Assembly: GCA_036279015.1 (NCBI GenBank)
Contig: DASUJY010000048.1
Location: 18,743-82,742 of the forward strand
Reading direction: 5' to 3'
Length of the DNA: 64,000 bases
Source: DATEOR01 sp036279015
GTDB lineage: Bacteria; Actinomycetota; Thermoleophilia; Gaiellales; Gaiellaceae
Both the position numbers and the translations under genes were made by a program. Positions 32,145 to 41,210 of the stretch are shown here, in pieces; the first letter of the stretch is position 1, and the number at the start of each line of letters is the position of its first letter. A model generated the notes under the pieces. That model was given only the letters and a program-made list of their open reading frames with translations, did no database searches and was not told where the DNA came from.

Positions 32145-33150
32145 GGCGCGGGGAGTCTATTTCGACACCGCCCCGCGGTGACGATCGCGCCGGGCCCCTG
32201 GCGGCGTCGCGGACGACCCCGAATGCGTGCCACAGGAGCCCGCCGAACGCCGCGAGCCAGACGGCGAAGGCGATCCAGATCCAGACACGGGCGAAGTCGT
32301 CGATGCCCGGGATGTCGTCGACCCTCTCGACGGCGAAGCTGCAGACGGCGTACATCCCGAGCGGGAAGACAGTCGACCAGCGGAACACGGAGTAGCCCGT
32401 TCGGGGCGCCGCGACCTCCGCGACCACGAGCGGCGGCAGCCAGAGAGCGGCGGCTATCCAGATGCCGAGAGCCGCATCGTCGAGTGCGCCCGAGGCGGGA
32501 CCAAGCGACTCGAGGATGCCTGCCGCCCGGGCCGTGTCGGAGCAGGCGAGCGTCGCGATCGCGAGCGCGCCGCCGCAGAGCCAGTGGTCTCCGCGGCCGA
32601 CGAGCAGCTGACGCAGGTCGAAGAGCGAGAGAACGACGAGGTAGAGGACGAGGCCGAGGCCGACACAGGCGAGCGCAGCGAGGGCGAGCCAGGGTGCACC
32701 GAAGACGATCGCGAGACCGGCGCCGAGGACGCCGAGCGACTCGGTTGCGACGGTGAGAGCGAAGGAGATCCCGGTCGTGGGCCGGCGCAGGTGCGCGAGC
32801 ACGCCCGGGACGAGCCAGAGCCAGAGCGCGACTCCGAGCACGAGGAGCGCCGCCGCCTCGTGGTTCCATCCGAGCATCGTGAGACGGACGCCGACGACGC
32901 TCGTTCCGGCGACGCCGGTGAGCGCGGCCGGCGAGCGCGCCCGGTCGACAAGCAGCGGACGCTGCTCGACGACGAGGGCAGCGAGGGCCGCGCCGAGCAC
33001 GATCCAGACGAGCACGGCGACGACGAGCAGGGCGCGGGAGAGTGCTTCCTGACCGTCGAGCGAGAGGCCGGTCGAGACGATCCCCGTCCCCATGACGACG
33101 GCGCCGGAGACCGGGGAGACGGCGGTCGCAAGGGTTGCCAGCTGACGCAT
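32137..33150 (-). CDS. TDT-family (TehA/SLAC1-like) transporter
   Basis: 337 residues with ten hydrophobic segments. SPVSGAVVMGTGIVSTGL and the central GWNHEAAALLV and GYSVFRWSTVFPLGMY segments are characteristic of the tellurite-resistance/dicarboxylate-transporter family, which transports tellurite, malate or anions. The start is the ATG at 33150 (MRQLATLATAVSP); a longer open frame upstream (to 33525) is antisense to the SDR gene. It is upstream of and overlapping fabI. Confidence 0.85.
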   Translation of the reverse strand: MRQLATLATAVSPVSGAVVMGTGIVSTGLSLDGQEALSRALLVVAVLVWIVLGAALAALVVEQRPLLVDRARSPAALTGVAGTSVVGVRLTMLGWNHEAAALLVLGVALWLWLVPGVLAHLRRPTTGISFALTVATESLGVLGAGLAIVFGAPWLALAALACVGLGLVLYLVVLSLFDLRQLLVGRGDHWLCGGALAIATLACSDTARAAGILESLGPASGALDDAALGIWIAAALWLPPLVVAEVAAPRTGYSVFRWSTVFPLGMYAVCSFAVERVDDIPGIDDFARVWIWIAFAVWLAAFGGLLWHAFGVVRDAARGPARSSPRGGVEIDSPRLG

Positions 33151-33217
33151 CGTACTCCGGTATTTTTCCTGCAAACGATGTCGCGAAGCGGGCGAGCGTC
33201 CCGTTATCGTCGGCGCG

Positions 33218-33970
33218 GTGCCCGTCGCGGTCGTCACGGGAGGGTCGAGCGGGATCGGGGCGGCGACCGCCCGCGCCCTGACCTCGCGCGGCTGGCGCTG
33301 CGTCCTCCTCGCCCGGAGCGCCGAGCGCCTCGAGCGCGCCGCAGCGGAGATCGGCGCGGAGGCGGAGGTCTGCGACGTCGCCGATCGCACCGAGGTCGAG
33401 GCCGTGGCCGCGCGGATCGGGGAGCGGCATCCGGCCGTCCAACTCCTCGTCAACAACGCGGGCTTCACAGGCCGGCGCGGCTTCCTCGAGCTCGAGCCGG
33501 AGGCGATCGACCAGATCGCCCGCACCGTCTACCTCGGGAGTGTCTGGTGCCTGCGCGCCTTCCTCCCGCTTCTCGAGGCCGGGCGGCCGGCCGACCTGGT
33601 CAACGTGGTGTCGGTGGCGGGCACCTTCGCGCACGGCGCGTCGGGCCCCTACGCGGCGGCGAAGCACGCCCAGCTCGCGTTCTCGCGGAGCGTCACGACC
33701 GAGCTCGCGCCGCGCGGAGTCCGCGTCCACACGGTGAACCCGGGCCCGGTCGAGACCGCCGGCTTCCCGCAGCGACAGCTGCTCGGCCACCGCCTGGGCA
33801 GCCGCCTCGTCCTGCAACCGGACCAGGTCGCGGAGGCGATCGTTCGCGCCGTCGAGCGCGACCGCGCGGAGGTGATCCTCCCGCGCTATCTCCGCCTGGC
33901 CGGCGCGCTTCAGGCGCTTGCGCCGGCCGCGCTCGCACGCCTCGCTACTCGAGCGCGCGGGCGAGCCTGA
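33218..33970 (+). CDS. Short-chain dehydrogenase/reductase
   Basis: 250 residues. Rossmann TGGSSGIGAATARAL, NNAGFTGRRGF, catalytic Ser in VVSVAGTFAHGASGPYAAAK with Tyr-x3-Lys (YAAAK), and PGPVETAGFP. NAD(P)H-dependent oxidoreductase; the substrate is not predictable. The GTG start is 7 bases from TATCGT (33205-33210), consistent with a leaderless transcript. It converges with the PAP2 gene (26-base overlap). Confidence 0.92.
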   Translation: MPVAVVTGGSSGIGAATARALTSRGWRCVLLARSAERLERAAAEIGAEAEVCDVADRTEVEAVAARIGERHPAVQLLVNNAGFTGRRGFLELEPEAIDQIARTVYLGSVWCLRAFLPLLEAGRPADLVNVVSVAGTFAHGASGPYAAAKHAQLAFSRSVTTELAPRGVRVHTVNPGPVETAGFPQRQLLGHRLGSRLVLQPDQVAEAIVRAVERDRAEVILPRYLRLAGALQALAPAALARLATRARGRA

Positions 33971-34628
33971 GCCCCGCGAGCCCGAGCGCGGCGCCCGCCA
34001 GGGCGTCGAGGACGTAGTGATTCGCCGTCACGAAGATCACGAAGGCCACCGCCGGCGGATACGCGGGCGCGAGCGCGCGGGCGAGGGGCGAGCGGCTCGT
34101 CTGCGCGATGCCGGCGGCGGTGATGACGGCGTACGTGATGTGGATGCTCGGCATGGCGGCGAGCGGGTGGTACAGCCGCGCGACCAGGCCATCGTCGAGG
34201 TCGAAGCCGGACACGTCCGCGATCGTGTCGACGAAGTGGTCCAGGGAGCGTGGCGGCGCGGTCGGGAAGAAGAGGAAGGCGGGCTGGGCGCCGAGAGTCG
34301 CGAGCGCCGCCGCGCGACGGAACCGGTGGAATTCAGGATCGCGCCTGCGGAAGAGACGCATCAGCCAGCCGACCGTGAGCCCGACGTTGAGCGTCACGTA
34401 GGCGACGTTCAGGACCGCCACCAGCCGGCGGCGCGGCAGGAGGAGCGCCTGGAGCTCGGGCTCGGCGTGGATTCCAAGGCGCCGCTCGAGCGCGACGATC
34501 CGCTCGGCGTTTCGCGCGGCCTTGCGCCGCCCGTCCTCGCCGACGACGAGGTGCCTGACCGCGAGGTAGACGGCGTAGACGCCGAGGCCGATCGCCGCCT
34601 CGCGCCGCCCGGAAAAGCGCCGCCTCAC
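33945..34628 (-). CDS. PAP2-superfamily membrane phosphatase/transferase
   Basis: 227 residues with five or six hydrophobic segments. HPLAAMPSIHITYAVITA carries the conserved SxH core of the PAP2 motif 2, and TANHYVLDALAGAAL the motif 3 His. Related to inositol-phosphorylceramide-synthase-like or undecaprenyl-pyrophosphate phosphatase-type proteins. It acts at the inner membrane on a phospho-lipid; the precise substrate is unknown. Start ATG at 34628. Confidence 0.85.
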   Translation of the reverse strand: MRRRFSGRREAAIGLGVYAVYLAVRHLVVGEDGRRKAARNAERIVALERRLGIHAEPELQALLLPRRRLVAVLNVAYVTLNVGLTVGWLMRLFRRRDPEFHRFRRAAALATLGAQPAFLFFPTAPPRSLDHFVDTIADVSGFDLDDGLVARLYHPLAAMPSIHITYAVITAAGIAQTSRSPLARALAPAYPPAVAFVIFVTANHYVLDALAGAALGLAGLRLARALE

Positions 34629-34666
34629 TCTCCACGCCTCATCGCAGCCGACATACTTATCGACTC

Positions 34667-35668
34667 ATGGGGACCTCGTGGCGTCGCACCATCGGTCGTC
34701 TGCTGATCGGAACCGCAGCGACCGCTGCCTTCCTCTGGCTCTTCCTGAGGGAGGTGGACCTCTCTCAGGCGTGGAAGGTGATCACGTCCCTGCCGGTCTG
34801 GACGATCTTCGCCTCCCTCGGCCTGATCGCCGCCAACGTGTGGCTCATGACGCTCCGCTGGAAGTATCTGCTCTCCGGCGCGGGCTACACGGTCGGCAAG
34901 CGGACGCTCTTTTCGACGATCTCGGTCGGACGCGGGGCGAACAACCTCCTCCCCGCCCGCGGCGGCGACCTCCTTCGGATCGAGTCGATGCGCGAGCGGC
35001 AGGTGCCCGCGTTCGTGAGCGCGGGGACGCTCTTCGCCGAGCGGCTGCTCGACGGCGTCGTCCTCTCGGTCTGGATCGTGCTCGGAGCCCTGATGATCGG
35101 CGAAGGGGGCCCGGTCCTCCTCACCGGTATCGCCCTCTCGGTGGGGACGGCGTTCGGCGTCCTCCTCGTGCGCGGCGCTGCACACGATCCCGAGCGCGCC
35201 GAGCGTCTCGTCTGGCGCATGACGCGCTTCCTCCCCCCGCGCTGGCACACGCGCGCGGCGCGGGCGGCCGCCCACTTCGTCGAGGGGCTCGGCGCGTTCA
35301 AGGGGCGCCGGCGAGTGTCGCTCATCTTCGCGACCTCGCTCGGGATGTGGCTCGCCGACGTCGCGATGTACTACCTCGTCGGCCGCGCCTACGACATCGA
35401 CATCGGGGTGGGCGGCTTCTTCCTCCTCGAGGGGATCGGGAATCTCGCGCTGGCCGTGCCCGCCACGGCCGCGGGGATCGGGACGTTCGACTACCTGACC
35501 CTCGTGGCGGCGAAGGGGATCGACGTCCCGACCGACAAGGCGACCGCCTTCGTGATCACGATGCACGCCCTCACCGTGCTTCCGATCACGTTCCTCGGCG
35601 CGGTGATGGTTCGCCCCGCCTTCCCGCGCTTCTTCCGTCGACACGAAGCCGCCGAAGAGCCGGCCTAG
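34667..35668 (+). CDS. Lysylphosphatidylglycerol-synthase-TM-like flippase
   Basis: 333 residues with eight hydrophobic segments and the UPF0104/LPG_synthase_TM pattern: RWKYLLSGAGYTVGKRTLFS, GRGANNLLPARGGDLLR, LFAERLLDGVVLS and the final AVPATAAGIGTFDYLTL. It lacks the synthase domain of MprF, so is probably a lipid flippase or glycolipid transfer partner. The ATG is 7 bases from TACTTA (34654-34659), so leaderless. It is divergent from the PAP2 gene. Confidence 0.85.
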   Translation: MGTSWRRTIGRLLIGTAATAAFLWLFLREVDLSQAWKVITSLPVWTIFASLGLIAANVWLMTLRWKYLLSGAGYTVGKRTLFSTISVGRGANNLLPARGGDLLRIESMRERQVPAFVSAGTLFAERLLDGVVLSVWIVLGALMIGEGGPVLLTGIALSVGTAFGVLLVRGAAHDPERAERLVWRMTRFLPPRWHTRAARAAAHFVEGLGAFKGRRRVSLIFATSLGMWLADVAMYYLVGRAYDIDIGVGGFFLLEGIGNLALAVPATAAGIGTFDYLTLVAAKGIDVPTDKATAFVITMHALTVLPITFLGAVMVRPAFPRFFRRHEAAEEPA

Positions 35669-35693
35669 CCGCCCCGCCGAGCCACCGGGGCGG
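35669..35693. terminator. Bidirectional hairpin terminator between convergent genes
   Basis: CCGCCCCG (35669-35676) pairs with CGGGGCGG (35686-35693) around CCGAGCCAC. It starts directly after the flippase stop and lies in front of the acyltransferase stop. No U-tract. Confidence 0.65.
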
Positions 35694-35694
35694 G

Positions 35695-36795
35695 CTACGA
35701 GCGCGCGCTCTCGAACTCGCGGGCGAGAAAGAGAAGGTCGTCCGGCTTGCGCTCGGCCGCCGCGCGCGCTTCCGCCAGCTTCGCGCTCCGGCCGGCCGGA
35801 TCGAGGAGCGCCGCGTCGACCGGGCGGCCGGCAGCCCGGGAGCTCTCGAGCTCGGCGGCGAGGCTCGCGGGATGCGGCTCGCGACCGGCCGCGAGCTCGT
35901 GAGCGACGAACTGGCCCGCGGTCAGAGGGGTGTTCTTCCTGAGAGCGGAGAGGACGGCCGCCTCGGCGTCGGCCTCCCCCACGTCGATGGTCTCCGCGAA
36001 GACGAGGTGGAGCTCGGTCCGCCCCCGCACGAGGGGATCGTAGGCGAGCGTGATCGGCAGGAGCCGCTCGGGCTTGCCCCGCCGCACGAGCGCGTCGAGG
36101 CCGCGCCGGAGCGGGCCGATCTCGCCGTCGGGCGAGGGCCGGCCCTCGGGGAAGACGAGAAGCGAGCGGTCGTCGCGCATGAGCGACACCAGCCGGCGGA
36201 AGTCCGAGGTTGCTCGAGCGGCGCGCTCGCGCCAGAAGCGCTCGGGCCCCTCGCCGCGCGAGACAGGCTCCCAGAGGAGGTCTGCGAACTCGCCGCGGAG
36301 GACGTCGCCGGCGCGGCTCGGCTCCGGAACATCCCGCGCCACCGCCCGCTCGCGCAAGGCCGCCTGGAGGCGCTCAGGAACGGCGTCGGCCAGGGCGGCC
36401 TCGGCATCCGCGTCGAGGAGCTCGACGAGGCGCGCGGTGCTGGCGCTCGAGATCGGATGCACGTCGACCCGCGGCAGGAAACGGCCGACCGAGAGGGGAA
36501 AGAGGAGGCGGCGGGCGCGGGGCGAGAGCCCGGGCGGGAACCCTCCGAAGAACCCGCGCAGGAACATGTCGTCGCGCGCGGCGAAGTGCATCCGCTCGTC
36601 CCGGTGCCACCAGAGGCTGCCGCGGAAGAAGAGCTCCCCCGCGATGACGGGGACGTCGCTCTCCTTGCGGTGCGTGGCAACGATGAGCGTGCGGGGCCGC
36701 AGCCGGAACGCCCGCGGCCCTATGTAGCGGAGTCGAAACGCGCTCCGCGCGTACACCCGCATGCCAATCCCGACGGCGTCGTAGAGCGGGCGCAC
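35695..36795 (-). CDS. PlsC-like acyltransferase
   Basis: 366 residues from the GTG at 36795. The acyltransferase motif I is THRKESDVPVI (H-x4-D), followed by a substrate loop with LFFRGSLWWH, and motif III LVFPEGRPSPDG (about residues 180-190). Glycerolipid acyltransferase, likely transferring a fatty acyl chain in membrane or glycolipid synthesis. The protein is longer than PlsC because of an extra C-terminal helical domain (KLAEARAAAERKPDDLLFLA). An open frame continues to 37071, but is antisense to the next gene. Divergent from the redoxin gene. Confidence 0.8.
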   Translation of the reverse strand: MRPLYDAVGIGMRVYARSAFRLRYIGPRAFRLRPRTLIVATHRKESDVPVIAGELFFRGSLWWHRDERMHFAARDDMFLRGFFGGFPPGLSPRARRLLFPLSVGRFLPRVDVHPISSASTARLVELLDADAEAALADAVPERLQAALRERAVARDVPEPSRAGDVLRGEFADLLWEPVSRGEGPERFWRERAARATSDFRRLVSLMRDDRSLLVFPEGRPSPDGEIGPLRRGLDALVRRGKPERLLPITLAYDPLVRGRTELHLVFAETIDVGEADAEAAVLSALRKNTPLTAGQFVAHELAAGREPHPASLAAELESSRAAGRPVDAALLDPAGRSAKLAEARAAAERKPDDLLFLAREFESARS

Positions 36796-36812
36796 GCCGG
36801 TAGCATTGCGAC

Positions 36813-37334
36813 ATGGCGCGCCTGGCGCTCGGAGACCCGGCCCCGTCCTTCGAGCTTCCCGCCGTCGACGGACGCTCGCACTCGGACGAGGACTTCGCCG
36901 GCCGTCCGCTGGCCGTCGTCTTCTCGTGCTGCCACTGCCCGTACGTGGTCGCCTGGGAAGACCGGCTGAACGCCGTCGCGGGCGACTACGCCGGGCGCGC
37001 GGGCGTCCTCGCTGTGAACCCGAACGCCGGCTACCTCGGCGACTCCTTCGAGGAGATGGCCGACCGCGCACGCGAGCAGGGGTTCGTCTATCCGTTCCTC
37101 TACGACGAGACGCAGGAGGTCGCGCGGGCCTACGGCGCGGTGCGGACGCCCGAGGCCTTCCTCTTCGACGCCGAACACCGGCTCGCCTACCACGGGACTC
37201 CCGACTCGGACCACAGCGACCCGGACGGCGCGGAGCCTTATCTTCGCGATGCCCTCGACGCCGTCCTCGCGGGCCGCAGGCCCGCCGTCGAAGAGGTCCC
37301 GCCGGTCGGCTGCACGATCAAGTGGGCTCGGTAG
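36813..37334 (+). CDS. Thioredoxin-fold redoxin
   Basis: 173 residues: GDPAPSFELPAVDGR at the N-terminus, then the active site VVFSCCHCPYVVAWEDRL (C-x-x-C as CCHC) and DETQEVARAYGAVRTPEAF, the pattern of cytoplasmic thioredoxin-like/AhpC-TSA proteins with an HCPY motif. It probably exchanges electrons with thiols or peroxides; the partner is unknown. The ATG is 6 bases from TAGCAT (36801-36806), leaderless. It converges with cca and overlaps it by 17 bases. Confidence 0.88.
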   Translation: MARLALGDPAPSFELPAVDGRSHSDEDFAGRPLAVVFSCCHCPYVVAWEDRLNAVAGDYAGRAGVLAVNPNAGYLGDSFEEMADRAREQGFVYPFLYDETQEVARAYGAVRTPEAFLFDAEHRLAYHGTPDSDHSDPDGAEPYLRDALDAVLAGRRPAVEEVPPVGCTIKWAR

Positions 37335-38352
37335 CGCGCTCGCGCTCCACGAGCCGAAGCGCGTCCTCCCGCGTCGAGATCGTCCCCGCCGCCCGCTCCT
37401 CCGCGATGCGCTCGAGCAGCCGCCCGATCTCGGGCCCCGGCGGCAGGCCGAGCTCGTCGCCGCGCAGGAGCGGCTCGTCGGGCTCGGCCGTCTGGGCGGC
37501 GCGAACGGACTCGTAGAAGTCGGTCGCGCCGAGGAAGGCGAGCGCCGTCAGGGCCCACGGCTCGGTGTCGCGGCGGAAGCGGTAGATCGCGCGGGAGGAG
37601 TTGTCCTCGGGCCGGCGGGCGCGGAGAAGCGTGTGCGCCAGCCGCCTGAGCTCGTTCGAGATCGGCAGACGCTCGAGGCTCTCGCCGAAGACGACGACCA
37701 GGAGGTAGCCGCGGGTGTCGACGAGATCGGCCGAGCCGAGCCGCTCGAGGCTGCCGCCGAGCGGCTCGAGCAGGCCGAGCGCGTCCGCGCGGGCGAAGCC
37801 GGGCGTGGAGAGCCGCTCGACCTCGCCGAGGATGCGCTCTCCGGCAGGCCGCGTCACGAGGCTCGCATGACGGCGCACGAGCGCCTCCGTCTCAGCGTCG
37901 AGCGTGAGGCCGAGCTCCTCCTCGAGCCGCACCGCACGCAGGAGCCGGAGCGGATCGTCCTCGAAGATCTCGGGCGAGACGGCGCGAAGCGTCCGCCGCT
38001 CGAGATCCTCGCGCCCTCCGAGCGGATCGACATAGTCGCCGCCGGCGGCCGGCTGCGCGATCGCGTTGATGGTGAAGTCGCGCGTGCGCAGGTCGTCCTC
38101 GATCGAGCCGGTGAGCGGCGTGAAGTCGACGGTGCCCCCGTCCCGGAAGGCCACGCGCCAGGCCCCGTGGCGCTCCGAGAGCGGAAAGACGGCGCCCTTG
38201 GCGAGGCCGGCGTAGATGCGCGCCGCAACCTCGGGGTCGGGCGTCGAGACGTCGACGTCGACGACCTGGCGGCCGAGCAACTCGTCGCGGACGGCGCCCC
38301 CGACGACGTAGGCCTCGACACCCCCGACGGCGGTGCGGATCCGGCTATCCAT
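37318..38352 (-). CDS. tRNA nucleotidyltransferase / poly(A) polymerase family protein
   Basis: 344 residues. Nucleotidyltransferase core: AYVVGGAVRDELLGRQVVD (GG...DxD), the second carboxylate block TRDFTINAIAQ, and the RRTLRAVSPEIFEDDPLRLLR helix. The class II family adds CCA to tRNA 3' ends or poly(A) tails; this genome needs CCA addition because tRNA-Pro lacks an encoded CCA. The C-terminal part is degenerate. Start ATG at 38352, overlapping the alr stop by 8 bases (operon). Confidence 0.88.
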   Translation of the reverse strand: MDSRIRTAVGGVEAYVVGGAVRDELLGRQVVDVDVSTPDPEVAARIYAGLAKGAVFPLSERHGAWRVAFRDGGTVDFTPLTGSIEDDLRTRDFTINAIAQPAAGGDYVDPLGGREDLERRTLRAVSPEIFEDDPLRLLRAVRLEEELGLTLDAETEALVRRHASLVTRPAGERILGEVERLSTPGFARADALGLLEPLGGSLERLGSADLVDTRGYLLVVVFGESLERLPISNELRRLAHTLLRARRPEDNSSRAIYRFRRDTEPWALTALAFLGATDFYESVRAAQTAEPDEPLLRGDELGLPPGPEIGRLLERIAEERAAGTISTREDALRLVERERATEPT

Positions 38353-39373
38353 CCAAGATGCTCCTCTCCGCGCGGCGAGGATCGGCGACGATCCCGGTCG
38401 TCACCTCGTAGTTGATCGTGCCGAGACGGCGGGCGTGTTCCTCGGCTAGGAGGCCGTCGCCGATCAGCGCCACCCGCGTCCCGGCCGGCTCGTCCTCGAG
38501 CGCCACGGCAAAGGAGTCCATCGAGATCGTCCCGAGCACGGGCCTCCGGACTCCGCCGACCAGCACCTCGGCGCCGCTGAGGCCGCGGCGAAACCCGTCG
38601 CCGTACCCGACCGGGACGAGGCCGATCCGGGTCTCCCGCTCGGCGAGGAAGCGGCGGCCGTAGCCGGTGCTCTCCCCCGGGGCGAGGGCCTTCGCCTGGG
38701 CGATGCGGCTCCGCCAGGAGAGAACCGGCTCGAGCCCGAGCTCGTCCGGATCTCTGCCGAAGGGAGAGAGGCCGTAGAGGGCGACGCCGCAGCGCACGGC
38801 GTCGAAGCGGGCCTCGGGCATCGCGAACGTGGCAGCGCTGTTGGCGAGGTGCTTGACCGCTTCCGGAAACCGTGCCGCGACCGCCGCGAAGGCCTCGACC
38901 TGCGTGCGGACGAAGCCCTGGTCGGCCTCGTCCGCAGTCGCGAGGTGGCTCATGACGCCGGCGACGCGCTCCGGATCGAGCCGCGCCGCCTCGTCGGGCG
39001 TCATGCCGAAGCGCCCCATGCCGGTGTCGATCTTCGCGTGCACCGTCAGACGCTCAGGGAGCCGCGGAGAGGCGACCGCGACCTCGAGCCCCGCCTCGCG
39101 CGCGAGCGCCTCGTCCTCCTCCATGATCGGGCTGAGGACGAGGATGCGGACGCCGGGATGCGCAGGCCGCAGGGCTGCACCCTCGGCTACCGTCGCCACG
39201 CAGAGGGCGCGCGCTCCGGCCTCGAGCGCGGCGCGGGCGCAATCGGCGGCGCCGTGCCCGTAGCCATCCGCCTTGACGACAGCCCAGAGCTCCGCGCGCC
39301 CGGCGGCCTTCGCCAGGACGGCGACGTTGGCGCGCAGCGCGCGGAGGTCGATCGTGATCTCGGAGCGCCCCAT
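38345..39373 (-). CDS. alr: Alanine racemase
   Basis: 342 residues, fold-type III PLP enzyme. PLP-binding Lys in AVVKADGYGHGA (about residue 34), TVHAKIDTGMGRFGM, HLANSAATF, catalytic Tyr region STGYGRRF and IGLVPVGYGDGFRRG. It makes D-Ala for peptidoglycan. Slightly shorter than the usual 360-390 residues. The ATG directly abuts the nnrD stop, and its own 3' end overlaps cca, so it is in the operon HAD-acpS-nnrD-alr-cca. Confidence 0.95.
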   Translation of the reverse strand: MGRSEITIDLRALRANVAVLAKAAGRAELWAVVKADGYGHGAADCARAALEAGARALCVATVAEGAALRPAHPGVRILVLSPIMEEDEALAREAGLEVAVASPRLPERLTVHAKIDTGMGRFGMTPDEAARLDPERVAGVMSHLATADEADQGFVRTQVEAFAAVAARFPEAVKHLANSAATFAMPEARFDAVRCGVALYGLSPFGRDPDELGLEPVLSWRSRIAQAKALAPGESTGYGRRFLAERETRIGLVPVGYGDGFRRGLSGAEVLVGGVRRPVLGTISMDSFAVALEDEPAGTRVALIGDGLLAEEHARRLGTINYEVTTGIVADPRRAERSILDG

Positions 39374-40846
39374 CTAGCTCGAGAGAGCCGGGGAGAGCGC
39401 CTCGACGACATCGCGGGCGATCATGCCCGCGCTCCCGTGCCGCTCGGCGGCGAGCCCGGCCGCCTCTCCCCCGGCCGCCGCCGCCGCGGCGGCCGCCGTC
39501 TTCGCGTCCATGCCCTTGGCGAGGAAGGCGGCCACGATCCCGGTGAGGACGTCACCCGTGCCGGCGGTCGCGAGGCCGGGATTGCCCAGGTCGCAGACGA
39601 GCACGCCCCGACCGGGTGAGGCGACGAGCGTGTCGGCCCCCTTGAGGAGGACGACCGCGCCGACGTCGTCCGCCCCCGCCTGCACGGAATGGAGCCGGCG
39701 AGCCGAGATGGAGGCAGACTCGCGATCGAGGAGGCGTGCGAGCTCGCCGGCGTGCGGAGTGAGGACGGTCGGCGCGTCGCGCGCGAAGACCCAGTCGAGG
39801 TGGCCGGCCAGCGCCCAGAGCCCGTCGGCGTCGAGCACGACCGGCTTGTCGAGGCGGTCGAGGAGGTAGCCGACGAGGGCGCGCACCCCGTCGGTGCGGC
39901 CGAGGCCGGGCCCGAGCGCGACGACCCCGGCCTTCCCGGAGGCCTCGATTATCTCGTCCGCCGCGTCCAGGGTCATGATGCCGTCCTCGTCCGGGCACGG
40001 GCGGGTCATCACCTCGAGGAGCCGCTGCTCGAAGACGAGGTTCAGGGAGGCCGGCACGCAGGCGGTGACGATGCCCGCGCCCGCGCGGAGCGCCGCCTCG
40101 GCGGTCAGGCAGGGCGCGCCTGTCTTGCCCGCCGAGCCCCCGACGACGAGTACCGAGCCGGCCGTGTACTTGTTGTCGCTCGGTCCCCGTCGCGGGACGA
40201 GACCGAGGATCTCCGGCGTCACGAGCCCGTGCCGGGTCTGCGAGGACGCAAGGCCGATGTCGGCCACCTCGACGGCGCCGGCGTGAAAGCGCCCCGGCGC
40301 GACGGCGAGCCCGACCTTGCGCCCGTGGAACGTCACTGTCGCGCTCGCCTGCACCGCGGGCCCGGCCACCTCGCCGCTCGAGGCATCGACGCCGCTTGGC
40401 ACGTCGACCGAGAGGATCGGAACGCCGAGGGCGTTCAGCTCCGCGATGCGTCGGGCCGCCTCCTCGCGCGGCTTCCCGGAGAACCCCGTGCCGAAGAGCG
40501 CGTCGACCACGAGCTCGCCGCCCGCCTGGTCGACTAGTGGGACCCCCAGCTCTCGCGCGCGCCGCAGGGTTTCCGCGGCGTCGCCGGCGATCTTCTCCTC
40601 CGCTCCGACGAGCACGATTTCGACAGTCCTGCCTGCCTCGCGGAGCCTGCGCCCAGCCACGAAGCCGTCGCCCCCGTTGGCCCCCGTGCCGCACCAGACG
40701 GAGACGCTCTCCGCGGCTGGATGGCGGCGCAGGACGGCCTCCGCCACCGCCGCTCCCGCCCGCTCCATCAGGTCGAGCATCGGCCCGTCGTGGGCCGCCT
40801 CGGCGGCGCGCATCTCCTCCGCCGTGTAGAGAGGCTCAGTCCACAT
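39374..40846 (-). CDS. nnrD: Bifunctional NAD(P)H-hydrate epimerase / ADP-dependent dehydratase
   Basis: 490 residues in two domains. The N-terminal epimerase (NnrE/YjeF_N, about 1-200) has CGTGANGGDGFVAGRRL and VDVPSGVDASSG. The C-terminal dehydratase (NnrD/YjeF_C, about 215-490) has SVLVVGGSAGKTGAPCLTA, LTPHAGELARLL and LATAGTGDVLTGIVAAFLA. Together they repair hydrated NAD(P)H. Start GTG at 40846; it overlaps acpS and abuts alr. Confidence 0.95.
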   Translation of the reverse strand: MWTEPLYTAEEMRAAEAAHDGPMLDLMERAGAAVAEAVLRRHPAAESVSVWCGTGANGGDGFVAGRRLREAGRTVEIVLVGAEEKIAGDAAETLRRARELGVPLVDQAGGELVVDALFGTGFSGKPREEAARRIAELNALGVPILSVDVPSGVDASSGEVAGPAVQASATVTFHGRKVGLAVAPGRFHAGAVEVADIGLASSQTRHGLVTPEILGLVPRRGPSDNKYTAGSVLVVGGSAGKTGAPCLTAEAALRAGAGIVTACVPASLNLVFEQRLLEVMTRPCPDEDGIMTLDAADEIIEASGKAGVVALGPGLGRTDGVRALVGYLLDRLDKPVVLDADGLWALAGHLDWVFARDAPTVLTPHAGELARLLDRESASISARRLHSVQAGADDVGAVVLLKGADTLVASPGRGVLVCDLGNPGLATAGTGDVLTGIVAAFLAKGMDAKTAAAAAAAAGGEAAGLAAERHGSAGMIARDVVEALSPALSS

Positions 40847-41210
40847 CGACGTCGCGGACGACGCAGACGGCCGCGGCCAGCTCCCGCGAGTGGGTCATCG
40901 AGAGGTCGAGCGCGCCGGCCTCGTTCCGCCGCGCCCACTCGGCCACGCGCCCGGCGAGGCGCACCCCAGGCTTCGGCCGGCCGGAGATCTCGACGTCCCG
41001 CCAGGCGAAGGCGCGCGCGACGCCGAAGCCGAGCGCCTTGCCGACCGCCTCCTTCCCTGCGAAGCGGGCGGCGTAGTGCTGGGGCGGATTCGGGCGGGAG
41101 TCGCAGTACTCCCGCTCGGCGGCCGTGAAGACGCGGTCGCGAAACGAGGGGTAGCGCTCGAGGGCGCGCTCGATGCGTCCGATCTCGATCAGATCGAGGC
41201 CGACCTTCAC
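40836..41210 (-). CDS. acpS: Holo-[acyl-carrier-protein] synthase
   Basis: 124 residues from GTG. VKVGLDLIEIGRIERALER carries the Mg-binding Asp in the N-terminal motif, and RFAGKEAVGKALGFG the second conserved motif (F-x-x-K-E-A-x-x-K). The enzyme transfers 4'-phosphopantetheine to ACP. It overlaps the HAD stop (GTGA) and the nnrD start by 11 bases. A longer frame upstream is a shadow of the HAD gene. Confidence 0.95.
   Translation of the reverse strand: MKVGLDLIEIGRIERALERYPSFRDRVFTAAEREYCDSRPNPPQHYAARFAGKEAVGKALGFGVARAFAWRDVEISGRPKPGVRLAGRVAEWARRNEAGALDLSMTHSRELAAAVCVVRDVDVD

Noticed and set aside
36796..37071. N-terminal extension of the acyltransferase to 37071.
   Set aside because: It is antisense to the redoxin gene and Arg-rich, and the family-like sequence begins after the GTG at 36795.
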